DNA from: an uncultured Aquimarina sp.
Lineage (GTDB): Bacteria > Bacteroidota > Bacteroidia > Flavobacteriales > Flavobacteriaceae
Length of the DNA: 64,000 bases
Reading direction: 5' to 3'
NCBI GenBank assembly: GCA_947496705.1
Contig: CANMDW010000025.1
Location: forward strand, 19,095-83,094
In this document: one piece after another, positions 8,669-18,900 of the stretch
Layout of the letters: each line of letters opens with the position of its first letter
Position numbering within the stretch: position 1 is the first letter of the stretch
Made by a program: the position numbers and the translations under genes
The notes under the pieces: model-generated
What the model was told of the DNA's origin: nothing
What the model saw: only the letters and a program-made list of their open reading frames with translations
Database searches by the model: none

Positions 8669-9322
8669 CTATGGTTTTACATTAATATATTTTCCTACAA
8701 AAACACCAATTACTATGGCCAGATAAAATTGCCCTATGATATTCATGACTAATGTAACAGATTGAGCCTGTGGAGTAAGAGGCGTTATATCTCCATAACC
8801 TACCGTAGTGATACTGATAAAGCTGAAATAATAGAAAACATAACCAGAGTAACCATCCATTAGTTGGAATGAGTTTGGATCTATAAAATGAATAGTCTCA
8901 AATATATTTCCTCCAATAATTCCCAAATAGATAAATCCTAAAATAGGCCCTAAGATGAATTGTAAGTTTATGTTTTTTATCCTTTTTAATTGTTGCAAAA
9001 GCAAGATGCAGAAGTAAATAAATAAAATACAGGAAGATGAAAGTCGTAGTGCTTTTATAATATTGGAATTAAGATTTGAAAATTCTAACCAGATAAAAAT
9101 TAGAGCTAAAATTCCTAATATATATGATCTTAACCTTGTTCTTCTATTAGATGCGATTAAAGAACTTGCCAGAATCACCAATGTATAATTTATTACAACT
9201 ACCTGAGCAGGGTACATTCCAGAAACGCTATTATGAATTGGAGTCAATAGAAAATTAAACACGCTGATCAATGCAATTAGATATTTATAGGTGTCGAGTA
9301 TTTCTATTATTTTTTCTTTCAC
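8669..9322 (-). CDS. Potassium channel family protein (two-pore-helix ion channel type)
   Basis: A 217-residue protein with several N-terminal transmembrane helices, then an outer helix, the selectivity filter TTVGYGD (172-178) and an inner helix ending near the C-terminus. No cytoplasmic RCK/TrkA domain is present, so gating is not by a built-in nucleotide sensor. The ATG overlaps the stop of the malic enzyme gene by 4 bp, so the two are translationally coupled. The K+ channel call rests on the TVGYGD filter and is firm; the number of N-terminal helices (four or so) is estimated. Confidence 0.9.
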   Translation of the reverse strand: MKEKIIEILDTYKYLIALISVFNFLLTPIHNSVSGMYPAQVVVINYTLVILASSLIASNRRTRLRSYILGILALIFIWLEFSNLNSNIIKALRLSSSCILFIYFCILLLQQLKRIKNINLQFILGPILGFIYLGIIGGNIFETIHFIDPNSFQLMDGYSGYVFYYFSFISITTVGYGDITPLTPQAQSVTLVMNIIGQFYLAIVIGVFVGKYINVKP

Positions 9323-10506
9323 TTCTGGTATTTAATATATGCTTTGATAATTGCTTCAGCGACTTTAGAAGCAATTTGATTATTTAAACTTTTTGGGATA
9401 ATATGCTCCCGATCTGGGTCTTTTACACAATTGGCAATAGCATAAGCGGCGGCAATTTTCATTTTAGGGGTAATGCGTTTTGCTCTACAATCTAATGCAC
9501 CTCTAAAAATCCCCGGAAATGCCAATACATTATTCACTTGATTAGGATAATCACTTCTTCCTGTTGCAATGATTGCGGCACCGCCTTTTAAAGCCTCTCC
9601 TGGAGTGATCTCCGGATCAGGATTAGCTAAAGCAAAAATGATAGGGTTCTCGCTCATAGTTTTAATATCTTTTGCAGTTAAGATATTAGCAACACTCACT
9701 CCAATAAATACATCTGCTCCTTTGATAGCATCTTTCAAACTCCCTTTTATATTATCTGGGTTAGAATAGTTTAATAGTTCTTTCTTAGCAGTATTTAAAT
9801 TTTCTCTGTCTTTATGAATAATCCCTTTGCTATCACATACCAATACATTTTTAACAGGAATACATACATTTGGATCGATACCAATGCATCGCAACAATCT
9901 GGAAATTGCAATTCCGGCAGCTCCGGCACCATTAATTACAATTCTTAAGTCTGAAATATCTTTCCCCAGTACTTTACAGCTATTCATAATACCTGCCAGG
10001 GCAACAATTGCAGTACCGTGTTGATCATCGTGAAATACCGGGATGCCGATATCCTGTAAAGCGGTTTCTATTTCAAAACTACGAGGAGCAGAGATATCTT
10101 CGAGATTAATACCTCCAAAAACAGGTGCAATTCGTTTAACAGTTTCAATAATTTCACTGGCAACTGTAGTGTTTAAACAAATCGGAAATGCATCTACATT
10201 GGCAAACTTCTTAAAGAGCATAGCCTTACCTTCCATTACAGGAATAGCTGCTTCTGGACCAATATTTCCAAGACCTAAAACAGCAGTGCCGTCAGATACC
10301 ACTGCGATAGTATTACCTTTGATTGTGAGATCATAGGCTCTGCTTGGATCTTTTGCAATAACCCGGCAAGGTTCTGCTACTCCAGGTGAATATACTCTCG
10401 AAAGATCATCGGTAGTATTTACCTCAATTTTTGAAACCACTTCAATTTTCCCTTTATACTTTGCATGAAGATCCAGGGATTCTTTGTTAAAATCGTGTTT
10501 TGACAT
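9319..10506 (-). CDS. NAD(P)-dependent malic enzyme, short form
   Basis: A 395-residue malic enzyme that oxidatively decarboxylates malate to pyruvate and CO2. Visible motifs are VYSPGVAEPC at the N-terminus, GTAVLGLGNIGPEAAIPVMEGKA, HDDQHGTA, the Rossmann signature INGAGAAGIAI and FALANPDPE near the end of the NAD domain. It lacks the C-terminal phosphotransacetylase-like domain of MaeB, so this is the compact form found in many Gram-positives and some Bacteroidota. It lies between the Rieske-TPP enzyme (pyruvate-type chemistry) and the K+ channel, with a 51-bp gap upstream and a 4-bp overlap downstream. Confidence 0.93.
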   Translation of the reverse strand: MSKHDFNKESLDLHAKYKGKIEVVSKIEVNTTDDLSRVYSPGVAEPCRVIAKDPSRAYDLTIKGNTIAVVSDGTAVLGLGNIGPEAAIPVMEGKAMLFKKFANVDAFPICLNTTVASEIIETVKRIAPVFGGINLEDISAPRSFEIETALQDIGIPVFHDDQHGTAIVALAGIMNSCKVLGKDISDLRIVINGAGAAGIAISRLLRCIGIDPNVCIPVKNVLVCDSKGIIHKDRENLNTAKKELLNYSNPDNIKGSLKDAIKGADVFIGVSVANILTAKDIKTMSENPIIFALANPDPEITPGEALKGGAAIIATGRSDYPNQVNNVLAFPGIFRGALDCRAKRITPKMKIAAAYAIANCVKDPDREHIIPKSLNNQIASKVAEAIIKAYIKYQK

Positions 10507-10557
10507 TAGTTGCTCTTTATATTATTAGGTAGTACTACAGAATTTGCTTTTTAAGTA

Positions 10558-12513
10558 TTAAATCAAATTCACATCGGTCACTACTTCTAGTAATGCAGGT
10601 CCATCATGATCACGAACCTTTTCCATTGCCGGGATTAAATCTTCAAGTTTTTCTACTCGAACACCAAGTGCTCCACAGTTTTCGGCAAATTGTGCAAAAC
10701 TTGGATTATGTAAAGATGTTTGCCAAACATCTACTTCTGCAGCACGCTGTTCTTTGGATATTTTTCCGAGTTCGGAGTTGTTTAATACAATATGTTTGAT
10801 ATTCATGTTATACTTTACCAGCGTTGTGATTTCGGTAAGATATTGCCCTAAACCTCCATCACCAGATACAGACCAGATTGGTCGTTTATGCCCTTGTGCA
10901 GCCCAGGCACCCATGGCTGCAGGTAACGCAAATCCAATAGATCCTAAATAACCAGACATAAGGACAGATTGGTTTTTAGGTTCAAAATACCTCCCGAAAG
11001 AGTAGGTGTTATTTCCCACATCAACTGCTATTACAGCATTCTCGGGAGTCACTTTATTCATTGCATCAAAAAGAGCAATTGAACTTAATCCTTTACTACC
11101 GGAATCTTCAAGTCTACTCTGTTTTTCTTGTTTCCATAGTTTCCAGCGTTCTTCAATTTCAGGTGTTTGGTCTATTGTTTTGGTTTTTCCTTTTGTTTTG
11201 TATTCTAAGATTTCCAGAGTTTCTGAAATTTCACCCCATAAAGCAACATCCACCTTATGGAATTTGCTTAATGCCATAGGATCATAATCTACCTGAATGA
11301 TTGGTTTTTTAGAGGTAACTCCGGTATGGTTAGAAAAAGATGCTCCAAAAACAATTAGTAGATCACTTTCATTCATAAACCACGAAGCAATGGGAGTTCC
11401 ACTTCTACCTAATACACCACATCCTAATGTATGATTGTCAGAGATTAACCCTTTTCCTTTAAATGTTGTGATTACAGGGCAATGAAGCGTTTCTGCATAC
11501 CCAATAATACTTTTCATATTAAAACGGGCTCCGTGTCCGACAACGATTACAGGTCTTTTAGCAGATAAAATCATCGAAGTTGCTTTCTTTACCATTTCTT
11601 TGGGTGGAGAAATATTGAAAGGAGTAATTCGATTTTCCGGAGTTTGCGGTTTGTTTTTTTTGTCTTTTTTGCTGAAAGCAACTTCGTCTGGGAAAGTAAG
11701 ATGAGATACATCTCTTTTAATAAGTGCAGTTTTAATGGCCAGAGACATCAACTCACTATGATTAGAATTTTGATGTACAGCGTGGTTAAACTCTGCCACA
11801 GACTCAAATGCTTTTGCCAAATCTACTTCCTGAAAAGCTCCGGTACCCACTACTTGAGTGTTCACTTGCCCGGATAGTGCTAATAATGGTGCTCGATCCA
11901 CTTTTGCATCCCACATTCCTGTAAACATATTGGTTGCTCCAGGTCCTGCAATACCAAAACAAGCGGCAGGTTTACCGGTAAGTTTTGCATAACCAGATGC
12001 TGCGAAGGCAGCCGCTCCTTCATGACGAATACCGAAGTATCTAAGCTTGCCTTGTTTTTCTAATCTTCGCATAGCATCAGCAACACCGAGATTGCTATGG
12101 CCTACCATCCCAAAAACAGTATTGACCCCCCAATTTACCATAGTTTGCATCATCACATCAGAAACTGTTTCTTCATGAGCAGATTCTTCAGGAATCCCTA
12201 CAAAAACAGCATCACCTTCTTCTTTAACTTCAAAAGTAGTAACACCATCATCATAACCTCCCGGAGGCAATCCAGTACAAGGATGAAAATCCCAACCATG
12301 CCATGGGCAACGTAGTAGTCCGTTTTCTATAGATCCTTCTCCCAGAGGTCCCCCCTGATGGGGACATTTATTATCTAAAGCAGAGAATTTTCCTTCATAA
12401 TGTGTCAAGCAAATTCCTTGATGACCTGCAGTAACGGTTTGTACTCTTCCTTCAGGAAGTTTGTTTTTGTTACTTAATACTTTATACCAAACAGTTGTTT
12501 TTTTTGAAGTCAT
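10558..12513 (-). CDS. Rieske domain fused to thiamine-diphosphate-dependent enzyme (pyruvate oxidase-like)
   Basis: A 651-residue fusion. Residues 1-110 are a Rieske [2Fe-2S] domain with C50-P-H52 and C69-P-W-H72. Residues 115-651 have the three-domain TPP fold of the pyruvate oxidase/acetolactate synthase family: the activating Glu165 in RHEGAAAFAASGYAKLTG, a central cofactor domain, and the TPP/Mg motif GDGG at 551-554 followed by NN about 28 residues later. The closest named relatives are pyruvate oxidase (PoxB) and similar 2-keto acid decarboxylating enzymes. The Rieske centre could take electrons from FAD or the TPP intermediate; this is inference. It follows a hairpin repeat after the DUF2721 gene and precedes malic enzyme, which makes pyruvate. 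Confidence 0.85.
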   Translation of the reverse strand: MTSKKTTVWYKVLSNKNKLPEGRVQTVTAGHQGICLTHYEGKFSALDNKCPHQGGPLGEGSIENGLLRCPWHGWDFHPCTGLPPGGYDDGVTTFEVKEEGDAVFVGIPEESAHEETVSDVMMQTMVNWGVNTVFGMVGHSNLGVADAMRRLEKQGKLRYFGIRHEGAAAFAASGYAKLTGKPAACFGIAGPGATNMFTGMWDAKVDRAPLLALSGQVNTQVVGTGAFQEVDLAKAFESVAEFNHAVHQNSNHSELMSLAIKTALIKRDVSHLTFPDEVAFSKKDKKNKPQTPENRITPFNISPPKEMVKKATSMILSAKRPVIVVGHGARFNMKSIIGYAETLHCPVITTFKGKGLISDNHTLGCGVLGRSGTPIASWFMNESDLLIVFGASFSNHTGVTSKKPIIQVDYDPMALSKFHKVDVALWGEISETLEILEYKTKGKTKTIDQTPEIEERWKLWKQEKQSRLEDSGSKGLSSIALFDAMNKVTPENAVIAVDVGNNTYSFGRYFEPKNQSVLMSGYLGSIGFALPAAMGAWAAQGHKRPIWSVSGDGGLGQYLTEITTLVKYNMNIKHIVLNNSELGKISKEQRAAEVDVWQTSLHNPSFAQFAENCGALGVRVEKLEDLIPAMEKVRDHDGPALLEVVTDVNLI

Positions 12514-12528
12514 GATCCGTTTTTTGAT

Positions 12529-12577
12529 GAAGTGATTTAAACTTTTTTGGGCAATTGAAAAAAGTTTAAATCATTTC
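12529..12577. repeat. Short hairpin repeat related to the 6.9-kb MITE
   Basis: Arms gaagtgatttaaactttttt (12529-12548) and aaaaaagtttaaatcatttc (12558-12577) are inverted repeats with one mismatch around a 9-nt loop. They match the terminal repeats of the MITE at 6922-7151 in 18-19 of 20 positions. It lies in the 68-bp gap between DUF2721 and the Rieske-TPP gene, inside the operon, where the hairpin could reduce readthrough or protect a processed mRNA end. Confidence 0.7.
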
Positions 12578-12581
12578 AATG

Positions 12582-12965
12582 TTAACATTTATTATGAAAT
12601 TGCTCTTGTCTTATTTTGACCGCTCGAAATGAATAAACAATTAGGGCAATCAGACCTAATAAAGCACTGATAATACCTACTATTGTAATATAGATTCCCG
12701 AATCAAAATGGGTCTCTAGGCTTTTATATATTCCAGAAACCAAAGCAGAGATAACAAAGCAGGCGACAGCAACATAAAGAAACACCATGGCGCTGTTTAG
12801 TAATTTAAGTTGCTTTAGCTTTTGTTTAATCAGGTCTTGATCAATAGTTACTTCTGCAATTAGTGTTTTAATCTCGGTGCTGAGATTCACTAAAAGGTTA
12901 GAAGTGGATAATATCAAAAGTCCTATGCCTGGTATTATGGTTGCCGGGATATACCAATGTTCCAT
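12582..12965 (-). CDS. DUF2721 family membrane protein
   Basis: A 127-residue protein with an N-terminal hydrophobic helix (IPATIIPGIGLLILSTSNLLV), a charged helical middle with Lys/Gln-rich linker, and two further transmembrane helices. This layout matches the DUF2721 family, whose function is unknown. The gene starts 5 bp after the 249-residue unknown and lies in the eight-gene operon, so it is probably a membrane partner of the redox or ion-transport genes. Confidence 0.75.
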   Translation of the reverse strand: MEHWYIPATIIPGIGLLILSTSNLLVNLSTEIKTLIAEVTIDQDLIKQKLKQLKLLNSAMVFLYVAVACFVISALVSGIYKSLETHFDSGIYITIVGIISALLGLIALIVYSFRAVKIRQEQFHNKC

Positions 12966-12970
12966 ACTAT

Positions 12971-13720
12971 TTAATTTATATAATTTGCAAGCGCTTCTTC
13001 GAAAAAAGTAGATGCTGTGATCTCATCAATACCAGTTACTGGTAAAACCGCTCCTTTAAATCCATCATTATACCATTTACCTGCAGTTAATGAATTAAAA
13101 TCTGAAGTGTCCACCCCATCATGTCCTTTATAACCACTGATGTAGAAGTAGTAATCATTTACCATGGTATCCGGAATAGCGAGACCCAATCCAAAAGCGA
13201 GTCCTGTTTTATCTTCTAGAGATACAAAAGCCCCTGTATCAAAATGATGCGGCCAAGTCCTAATATCAGATTGGAGCTGTTGATTTTCTAAAAAAGCTTC
13301 TAATGTGAGTTGTGCTAATATTCTAAAATTGGTTAACTCACGTAATCTGTTCACATTGTGTAATTTAAATGTGAAATCATCTGTAATAGGAGTGTAGGGC
13401 AATTCATAATGAAGATCGTATTCAAAAGGTTTTTTGATGCCTGCTTCGATTGCGGTTTGTGTAATCCATTTTACAATTTCGGTGTGAGTGGTTCCATCTA
13501 GTCGTAATGATTTTTTTGAATTATTAGAGTTCCAGTCTAAGGTAAAACGTTGGTAACTGAGGGAAAGAGTATCACCATCGCTATTCAAAGGATGCGTAGA
13601 CATATTTCCTTCTGTGGTACAAAACCCCAGATTCGTATGGCTATCGTCTTCTTTTTTATCTAAAAAACTTTTTCCGGCGGCAGCAAGATATTGTGCTGCC
13701 AAATGCATTTGAGTAGTCAT
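12971..13720 (-). CDS. Unknown cytoplasmic protein, 249 aa
   Basis: Not recognised. No signal peptide or membrane helix is visible, and the sequence is rich in aromatic residues and in short beta-like segments. It begins MTTQMHLAAQYLAAAGKSF and includes GLAFGLGLAIPD and YYFYISGYKGHDGVDTS. The gene lies 53 bp after the small outer-membrane-type protein and 5 bp before DUF2721, so it is co-transcribed with the Rieske enzymes. No catalytic motif can be named. Confidence 0.75.
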   Translation of the reverse strand: MTTQMHLAAQYLAAAGKSFLDKKEDDSHTNLGFCTTEGNMSTHPLNSDGDTLSLSYQRFTLDWNSNNSKKSLRLDGTTHTEIVKWITQTAIEAGIKKPFEYDLHYELPYTPITDDFTFKLHNVNRLRELTNFRILAQLTLEAFLENQQLQSDIRTWPHHFDTGAFVSLEDKTGLAFGLGLAIPDTMVNDYYFYISGYKGHDGVDTSDFNSLTAGKWYNDGFKGAVLPVTGIDEITASTFFEEALANYIN

Positions 13721-13773
13721 ATTTTATTAGTTTATCGAGTACTATTTTTGTTTTGTGTGTTTTGAATATAGTT

Positions 13774-14307
13774 TTAATGTTCTTTCTTTTCTTGTTGCCC
13801 GGAAAGCGAAAAAATAACACCTATTGAAATGAATTCATCATTAAGTTTACCAGCTATCCCTTTAAATTCGGCAAAAGCAAACAGTTTTCCTAAATTATAA
13901 TGTGCTCCTAATCCATAATTCAACCCAAATTCATCTTCCTCTTCAGATTCTCTGGACTGTTCTATCAAACGTTCTTTTTCGATGGTATAATTAATTCCTG
14001 TAAGAGGATAGACCCCTAATTTATGTGTCAATTCAAAAATATAATGAGCATTAATGTTCAGCTCTGTTACCTTTAATTCATATTCGTTGTCAATTTCCTG
14101 ATAAGGAAAAAATGTTATTTCGGGGCCAAAACAAAAATGATCATTAGGGCCATAGTATACTCTGGTATTTATCCCTAAAAGTTCTTCATTCAATTCTAAT
14201 GAAGGAGCGATCCCTATCATCCATCCTTGTTGGGCTTTTGTACTTAGTGCTATTATAAAAAACAACAACAATGCACTAGTATTTTTTAGTCTACACAACT
14301 CCCGCAT
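13774..14307 (-). CDS. Small secreted beta-barrel-like protein (porin-family, unknown)
   Basis: A 177-residue protein with a signal peptide ending at STKAQQ (residues 1-27) followed by alternating hydrophobic beta strands (YYGPNDHFCFGPEITFFPY, NINAHYIFEL, GVYPLTGINY, FGLNYGLGAHYNLG), as in eight-stranded outer-membrane barrels of Bacteroidota. Its start overlaps the end of the glutamate-synthase-like gene by 17 bp, so it belongs to the same operon. A transport or structural role at the outer membrane is inference. Confidence 0.7.
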   Translation of the reverse strand: MRELCRLKNTSALLLFFIIALSTKAQQGWMIGIAPSLELNEELLGINTRVYYGPNDHFCFGPEITFFPYQEIDNEYELKVTELNINAHYIFELTHKLGVYPLTGINYTIEKERLIEQSRESEEEDEFGLNYGLGAHYNLGKLFAFAEFKGIAGKLNDEFISIGVIFSLSGQQEKKEH

Positions 14308-15901
14308 AATTTATACCTGTTAGTCTATGCATGTTGTGATCAAAAGTAGAGAGGTCATTATGATTAAATTTTGAAATATCATCATATCCACAAGCTCGTG
14401 CAATTACCTTTATCAGGTTATTGGTTGCGTCAAAATAATTATGTAGTTGTTTTGCAGAAGATTCTATGATCAGTCTGCTTCTTAGGGATTCTTTCTGTGT
14501 TGCAATCCCTACAGGACAGTTATTACTACCGCAAGCACGCATTCCTAAACAACCAATGGCTTGTAGTGCAGCATTTGATACTGCAATGGCATCAGCCCCC
14601 AACATCATGGCTTTTGCAAAATCCTCGGCAATACGAAGCCCTCCTGTTATGATTAGTGTAACATGTGTTGCGCCAACTTTATCGAGATATTTTCTAGCTC
14701 TTGCCAACGCCGGAATTGTGGGAACATTAATGTTGTCTCTTAAAATAGTAGGAGCAGAGCCTGTACCACCTCCGCGACCATCCAGAATGATATAATCTAC
14801 ACCAACATCCAATGCAAACTGAATGTCTTTTTCGATATGACTGGCAGCAATCTTGAAACCAATAGGAATTCCTCCGGTTTGTTTGCGAACTTCTTCTGCA
14901 AAAGCTTTAAAGTCTTTTACTCCATGAAAATCTGGAAATGTAGCCGGTGATATTGCAGTTTGCCCTTCTTTCAATCCACGAACTTCTGCAATTTCTTTAC
15001 TCACTTTATTACCAGGTAAATGCCCTCCGGTACCTGTTTTAGCTCCTTGTCCCCCCTTGAAATGAAAAGCTTGTACCTTATCAAGTTTATCCCATGAAAA
15101 ACCGAATTGAGCTGAAGCTAATTCATAAAAATATTTGGTGTTATTTTCTTGTTCTTGTGGTAACATTCCGCCTTCTCCAGAGCAGATTCCTGTTCCTGCC
15201 ATTTCTGCACCTCTGGATAAGGCGATTTTCGCTTCCCGCGAAAGTGCTCCAAAACTCATGTCACTCACAAATAGAGGCATATCTATCGTCAAAGGTTTTT
15301 TGGCATTAGGGCCAACCACCACTTTGGTAGCTACCGCTTCATGATCTAATAATGGTCTGTTAGCCAATTGAGCTGGTAAAAACTGAATGTCATTCCATTT
15401 AGGCAGGATATTTCTATCAACACCCATTGATGCCGAAAAACCATGATGACCTAGATTCTTAAGACCGTTTTTGGCGAGTTCCTTAATATATCCTGTATAG
15501 GGCTCGGTATCCTCTGGATGTGTGTCTGCATAAGAGCCAAGGTATTCATCTCTGTTAAAGGGTTGCGGATGCCTCTTGAGATAGTCATTAATTTCAATTT
15601 CATCTACATATAAAGTATCTCCTTCAATTTTTGTACTGAATTTATGTAATACCTCATTATTATTGTATTCTGAAATCCCGGTATCATAGCGATAATCCCA
15701 GCCGTGAACCCCGCAGATGAGATTATGTCCATCGATATGCCCATCGGCCATTAATGCGCCTCTGTGAAGACATCTTCCGTATAATACAGAAACTTCTTTA
15801 TCAAATTTTATAATGACCAGGTCCAATCCGTTAACCAAAGCATGAGCTGGTTTTTTGTTTTTTAAATCACTGATCTGTGCAATTACAACAGGTTGTTTCA
15901 T
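14291..15901 (-). CDS. Rieske domain fused to glutamate-synthase-like FMN domain
   Basis: A 536-residue fusion. Residues 1-105 form a Rieske [2Fe-2S] domain (C44-L-H46, C63-G-V-H66). The rest is the FMN-binding TIM-barrel domain of the glutamate synthase large subunit (GltB2 type): DMSFGALSREAKIALSRGAEMAGTG, GEGGMLPQE, KGGQGAKTGTGG, DGRGGGTGSAPT, and a C451-X5-C457-X4-C462 cluster that in GltB binds a 3Fe-4S centre. There is no glutaminase domain, so it is not a complete glutamate synthase; a stand-alone FMN oxidoreductase with a Rieske electron entry is likely. It is the first gene of the operon. Confidence 0.85.
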   Translation of the reverse strand: MKQPVVIAQISDLKNKKPAHALVNGLDLVIIKFDKEVSVLYGRCLHRGALMADGHIDGHNLICGVHGWDYRYDTGISEYNNNEVLHKFSTKIEGDTLYVDEIEINDYLKRHPQPFNRDEYLGSYADTHPEDTEPYTGYIKELAKNGLKNLGHHGFSASMGVDRNILPKWNDIQFLPAQLANRPLLDHEAVATKVVVGPNAKKPLTIDMPLFVSDMSFGALSREAKIALSRGAEMAGTGICSGEGGMLPQEQENNTKYFYELASAQFGFSWDKLDKVQAFHFKGGQGAKTGTGGHLPGNKVSKEIAEVRGLKEGQTAISPATFPDFHGVKDFKAFAEEVRKQTGGIPIGFKIAASHIEKDIQFALDVGVDYIILDGRGGGTGSAPTILRDNINVPTIPALARARKYLDKVGATHVTLIITGGLRIAEDFAKAMMLGADAIAVSNAALQAIGCLGMRACGSNNCPVGIATQKESLRSRLIIESSAKQLHNYFDATNNLIKVIARACGYDDISKFNHNDLSTFDHNMHRLTGINYAGVV

Positions 15902-15989
15902 TTGTGTGTTTTGTTGTTTTTAGGTTCCTGCCTTTGCAAGAACGACAATGTATTGAAAGCTCCAAAAATATTTTGGAACATTTTATAAA

Positions 15990-18900
15990 TTAAAAAGCAA
16001 AGCCAAGCACAAAGAGTATTCTTCCTCCGTCTGAGCTACCATAATACCCGACATTAGCAGTAAAAGTATCCAGGCCACTTACCCAGAATGATCCACCTGC
16101 ACTATGATGCCATTTATTCGAATCATCATCTTCTAACCACACTCTTCCGTAATCAAATCCTCCAGAGATACCATATTTCAAAGGGATAAAGCTGGTTTTA
16201 AATTTTCCCAGCTGAAGACGAAGGTCAACATCCTGATATACAGAGTATTTACCGGTAAAACGTTCGTTTCTAAAGCCTCTTAAGCTTTTATTTCCGCCAA
16301 GTTGTGCACCGTGATAGAACTCAAAATTATCTCCCAGAATGGCTTCCCCGCCAATTTTGGTGGCAAGAACTAAGTTACCGTTTTGGGATATTTTATGTGC
16401 TAAACCGATATAGGGCTCTACATAAGCAAATCGATTTTCGTTATCACCTCCATCGATATTGGTTTTATACCCGGTGGTAATTCCTGTATTTAAGGCAAAG
16501 GTTGGAAAAGCGATGTCATTTTTATTTTCAAAATGGTAATGCATTTCGGCACCTACGTATGTTTGTTTTTCAAAAACAGCATCATTTGCTGGCACATTAT
16601 TGATAAATCTACCTCCTGTATTTTCTACTTCGAATGATTCAAAAAGTGGTTTGAAATAGAAATTTCCTCCATCTCTTCCTCTCCAAATAAGTGAAATGGC
16701 CGCATTTAATCTTTCGATTCGCACCCGGTTAAAATCGAGATCAACGTCGTCCTTATCGTAGTCGGTATCATTTCCAAAACCAAAGAAGTTAATAGCAAAA
16801 GTTGGGCTGTTATATTTGCCTTCTACGCCAAAATTCCAATTGTTGAAAATATTAGAAAACTCTCCAGAGTACGATACATCAAAACCTGATGAACCGGTAT
16901 AGTAGGAGGCTCCCAAACTATGTTTTTGAGTAAAAGGATTTCTTTGTAAACCAAAGGTAGTAATGGTATTCTGGACCCCTACACGTAAACCATCATCAGG
17001 GTTAAAAGCAATTAATGGCAGTAATTGATACACATAGTATTTTCGTTTTTTATAATCATAGTTATTAATATCATAAGAATCTACCAGCCATTTTCTTGTT
17101 TTCTTGTTGATAATGGTATTGTTCTTTGATTTGTAATCATAGAGTTTGATTTTTTTGGTGTTTTTGAAATCATAGGTGTCATTTTTTCTACCCCCGATAA
17201 CCCGAATCATAATGGGATGATCTCCTTTACCTTCTAATTTAAATGTATCATTTCCATCAAGACCATATAACCAGATTTCTTTGGTTTCTTCTTTGGTAAA
17301 AGTCCTGTTAAAAATCCCAAGGTCTTTTCTGTGAATATCTACTGTTGTTTTGCCATTAGGGAGCCTTTTGATATAAAATTTGTCGTCCTTTTGGGTTCCT
17401 GCGATGACTTCAAATTTATTAACATATAAATAATATTCTCTTGCGATATTGGAAATGTTTTTTCGTCTTCCTTTGAGTTTGGTTTTGATTTCTTCAATAG
17501 TTTCTCCCTGAACTTCATCGGGAAGTTCGCTAAAAGCCTGTTCGATTACTTCATCGGTAAGATGATTCTGGATATATTTGGCTTGTCTTTCCCATTCACT
17601 CCAATCAGACTGATTAATAAAAGTAAGATCTAAGGGATAGGGCTCAAAATTAAACCATTTGGTATTAGGCAATTCTTCATCAAAAGATTGCATCATTCGT
17701 ATAAATGGAACGGCACATCGCAAAAAAGAAAGAATGCTGCCGTCGAAAACCGAAAATGCCTGATCTCTGTCTCTGGGGATGGGTTTACAGATTTCGGTAC
17801 CATCTTCTTTTTCAAAACGAGCCCATCGCCATTGATCTTCGTGCCTGTCCCAGTCGCCAATAAGCATGTCAAATAATCGAGCTCTGATATAAGAAGGCTC
17901 ATCTACAATAGACTTTCCTGTTTTATGAATTTCCTGCAGTACATCATCGGTACTCAAGATATCTTTGGGCTTTCCGAAACTGGCAAGGTCACTATGGCCA
18001 GATTCTACACGCTCTTCGATCATATATAATTCATCTCCATATTCATCATTATATATCCCCAACCCTTCTTGTTTTGGGATATAATATAGTTTTGGATTGG
18101 TATGATATACAGCTGCAGCGTCTGCAAGTTTACCAACAGAAAATGGTGTATATGGATGCGCCGTTGTATAAAAATCCAATAAGAACCGATCTGCAAAACT
18201 GTCTTCCAGATCTTCTTCGACATATTTGTCCTGAAAAGCTGTAGATTGCAGAAATTTGATAGCACTTTTTCTTAGTGCTCTCATTACATACTGTTTACCG
18301 TTTCTATCCTCGAGGCGCAATGATTTTGATTGATGTCCCCCACCTCGTTGTATGGGTTTCAGCCCACCCATTAATGTATCTAAAAACACAATGGGTGCAT
18401 TAACCGATGTGCTATAGTATTTTCTGTAATGATCCCCCCACAATCCTCGATATAACTTGCCTTTGGTTGTTTCTTCTTTAGAATATACAGAAGCGTTTTG
18501 TGAGTTTCCAAAACTGTTTTTTGGTTTAAAAGTGTCGAAATATTTTTGATTTTCGTCCTTAAAAATTTCGGTTGAAAAGATTGGAGAAGAGGCGTTGCTT
18601 TTCATAGAATAGTAGTCGACCGTTACTTTTCCGTTTTTAAAAACATTGAGTTTGGTATAACCATTATCAGAAGCACCAAAGTCATTTTTTTGGCCAGATC
18701 TGACATTCTTCGTTTTACCAACAGCACCACTAATAATCTGTGGAATACCATATTTGGATATGTATTGTAAATTATTGTCTTGCCCAGATACAAAAATCAC
18801 ATGGTCTTTTTGTCTGGCGAGTGTAATTAATTTATTTCGTAACGTTCTATATTGTTTATTTTGAAAATCCTGAACCGAAGTACCGCCGGTTCGGTTGATA

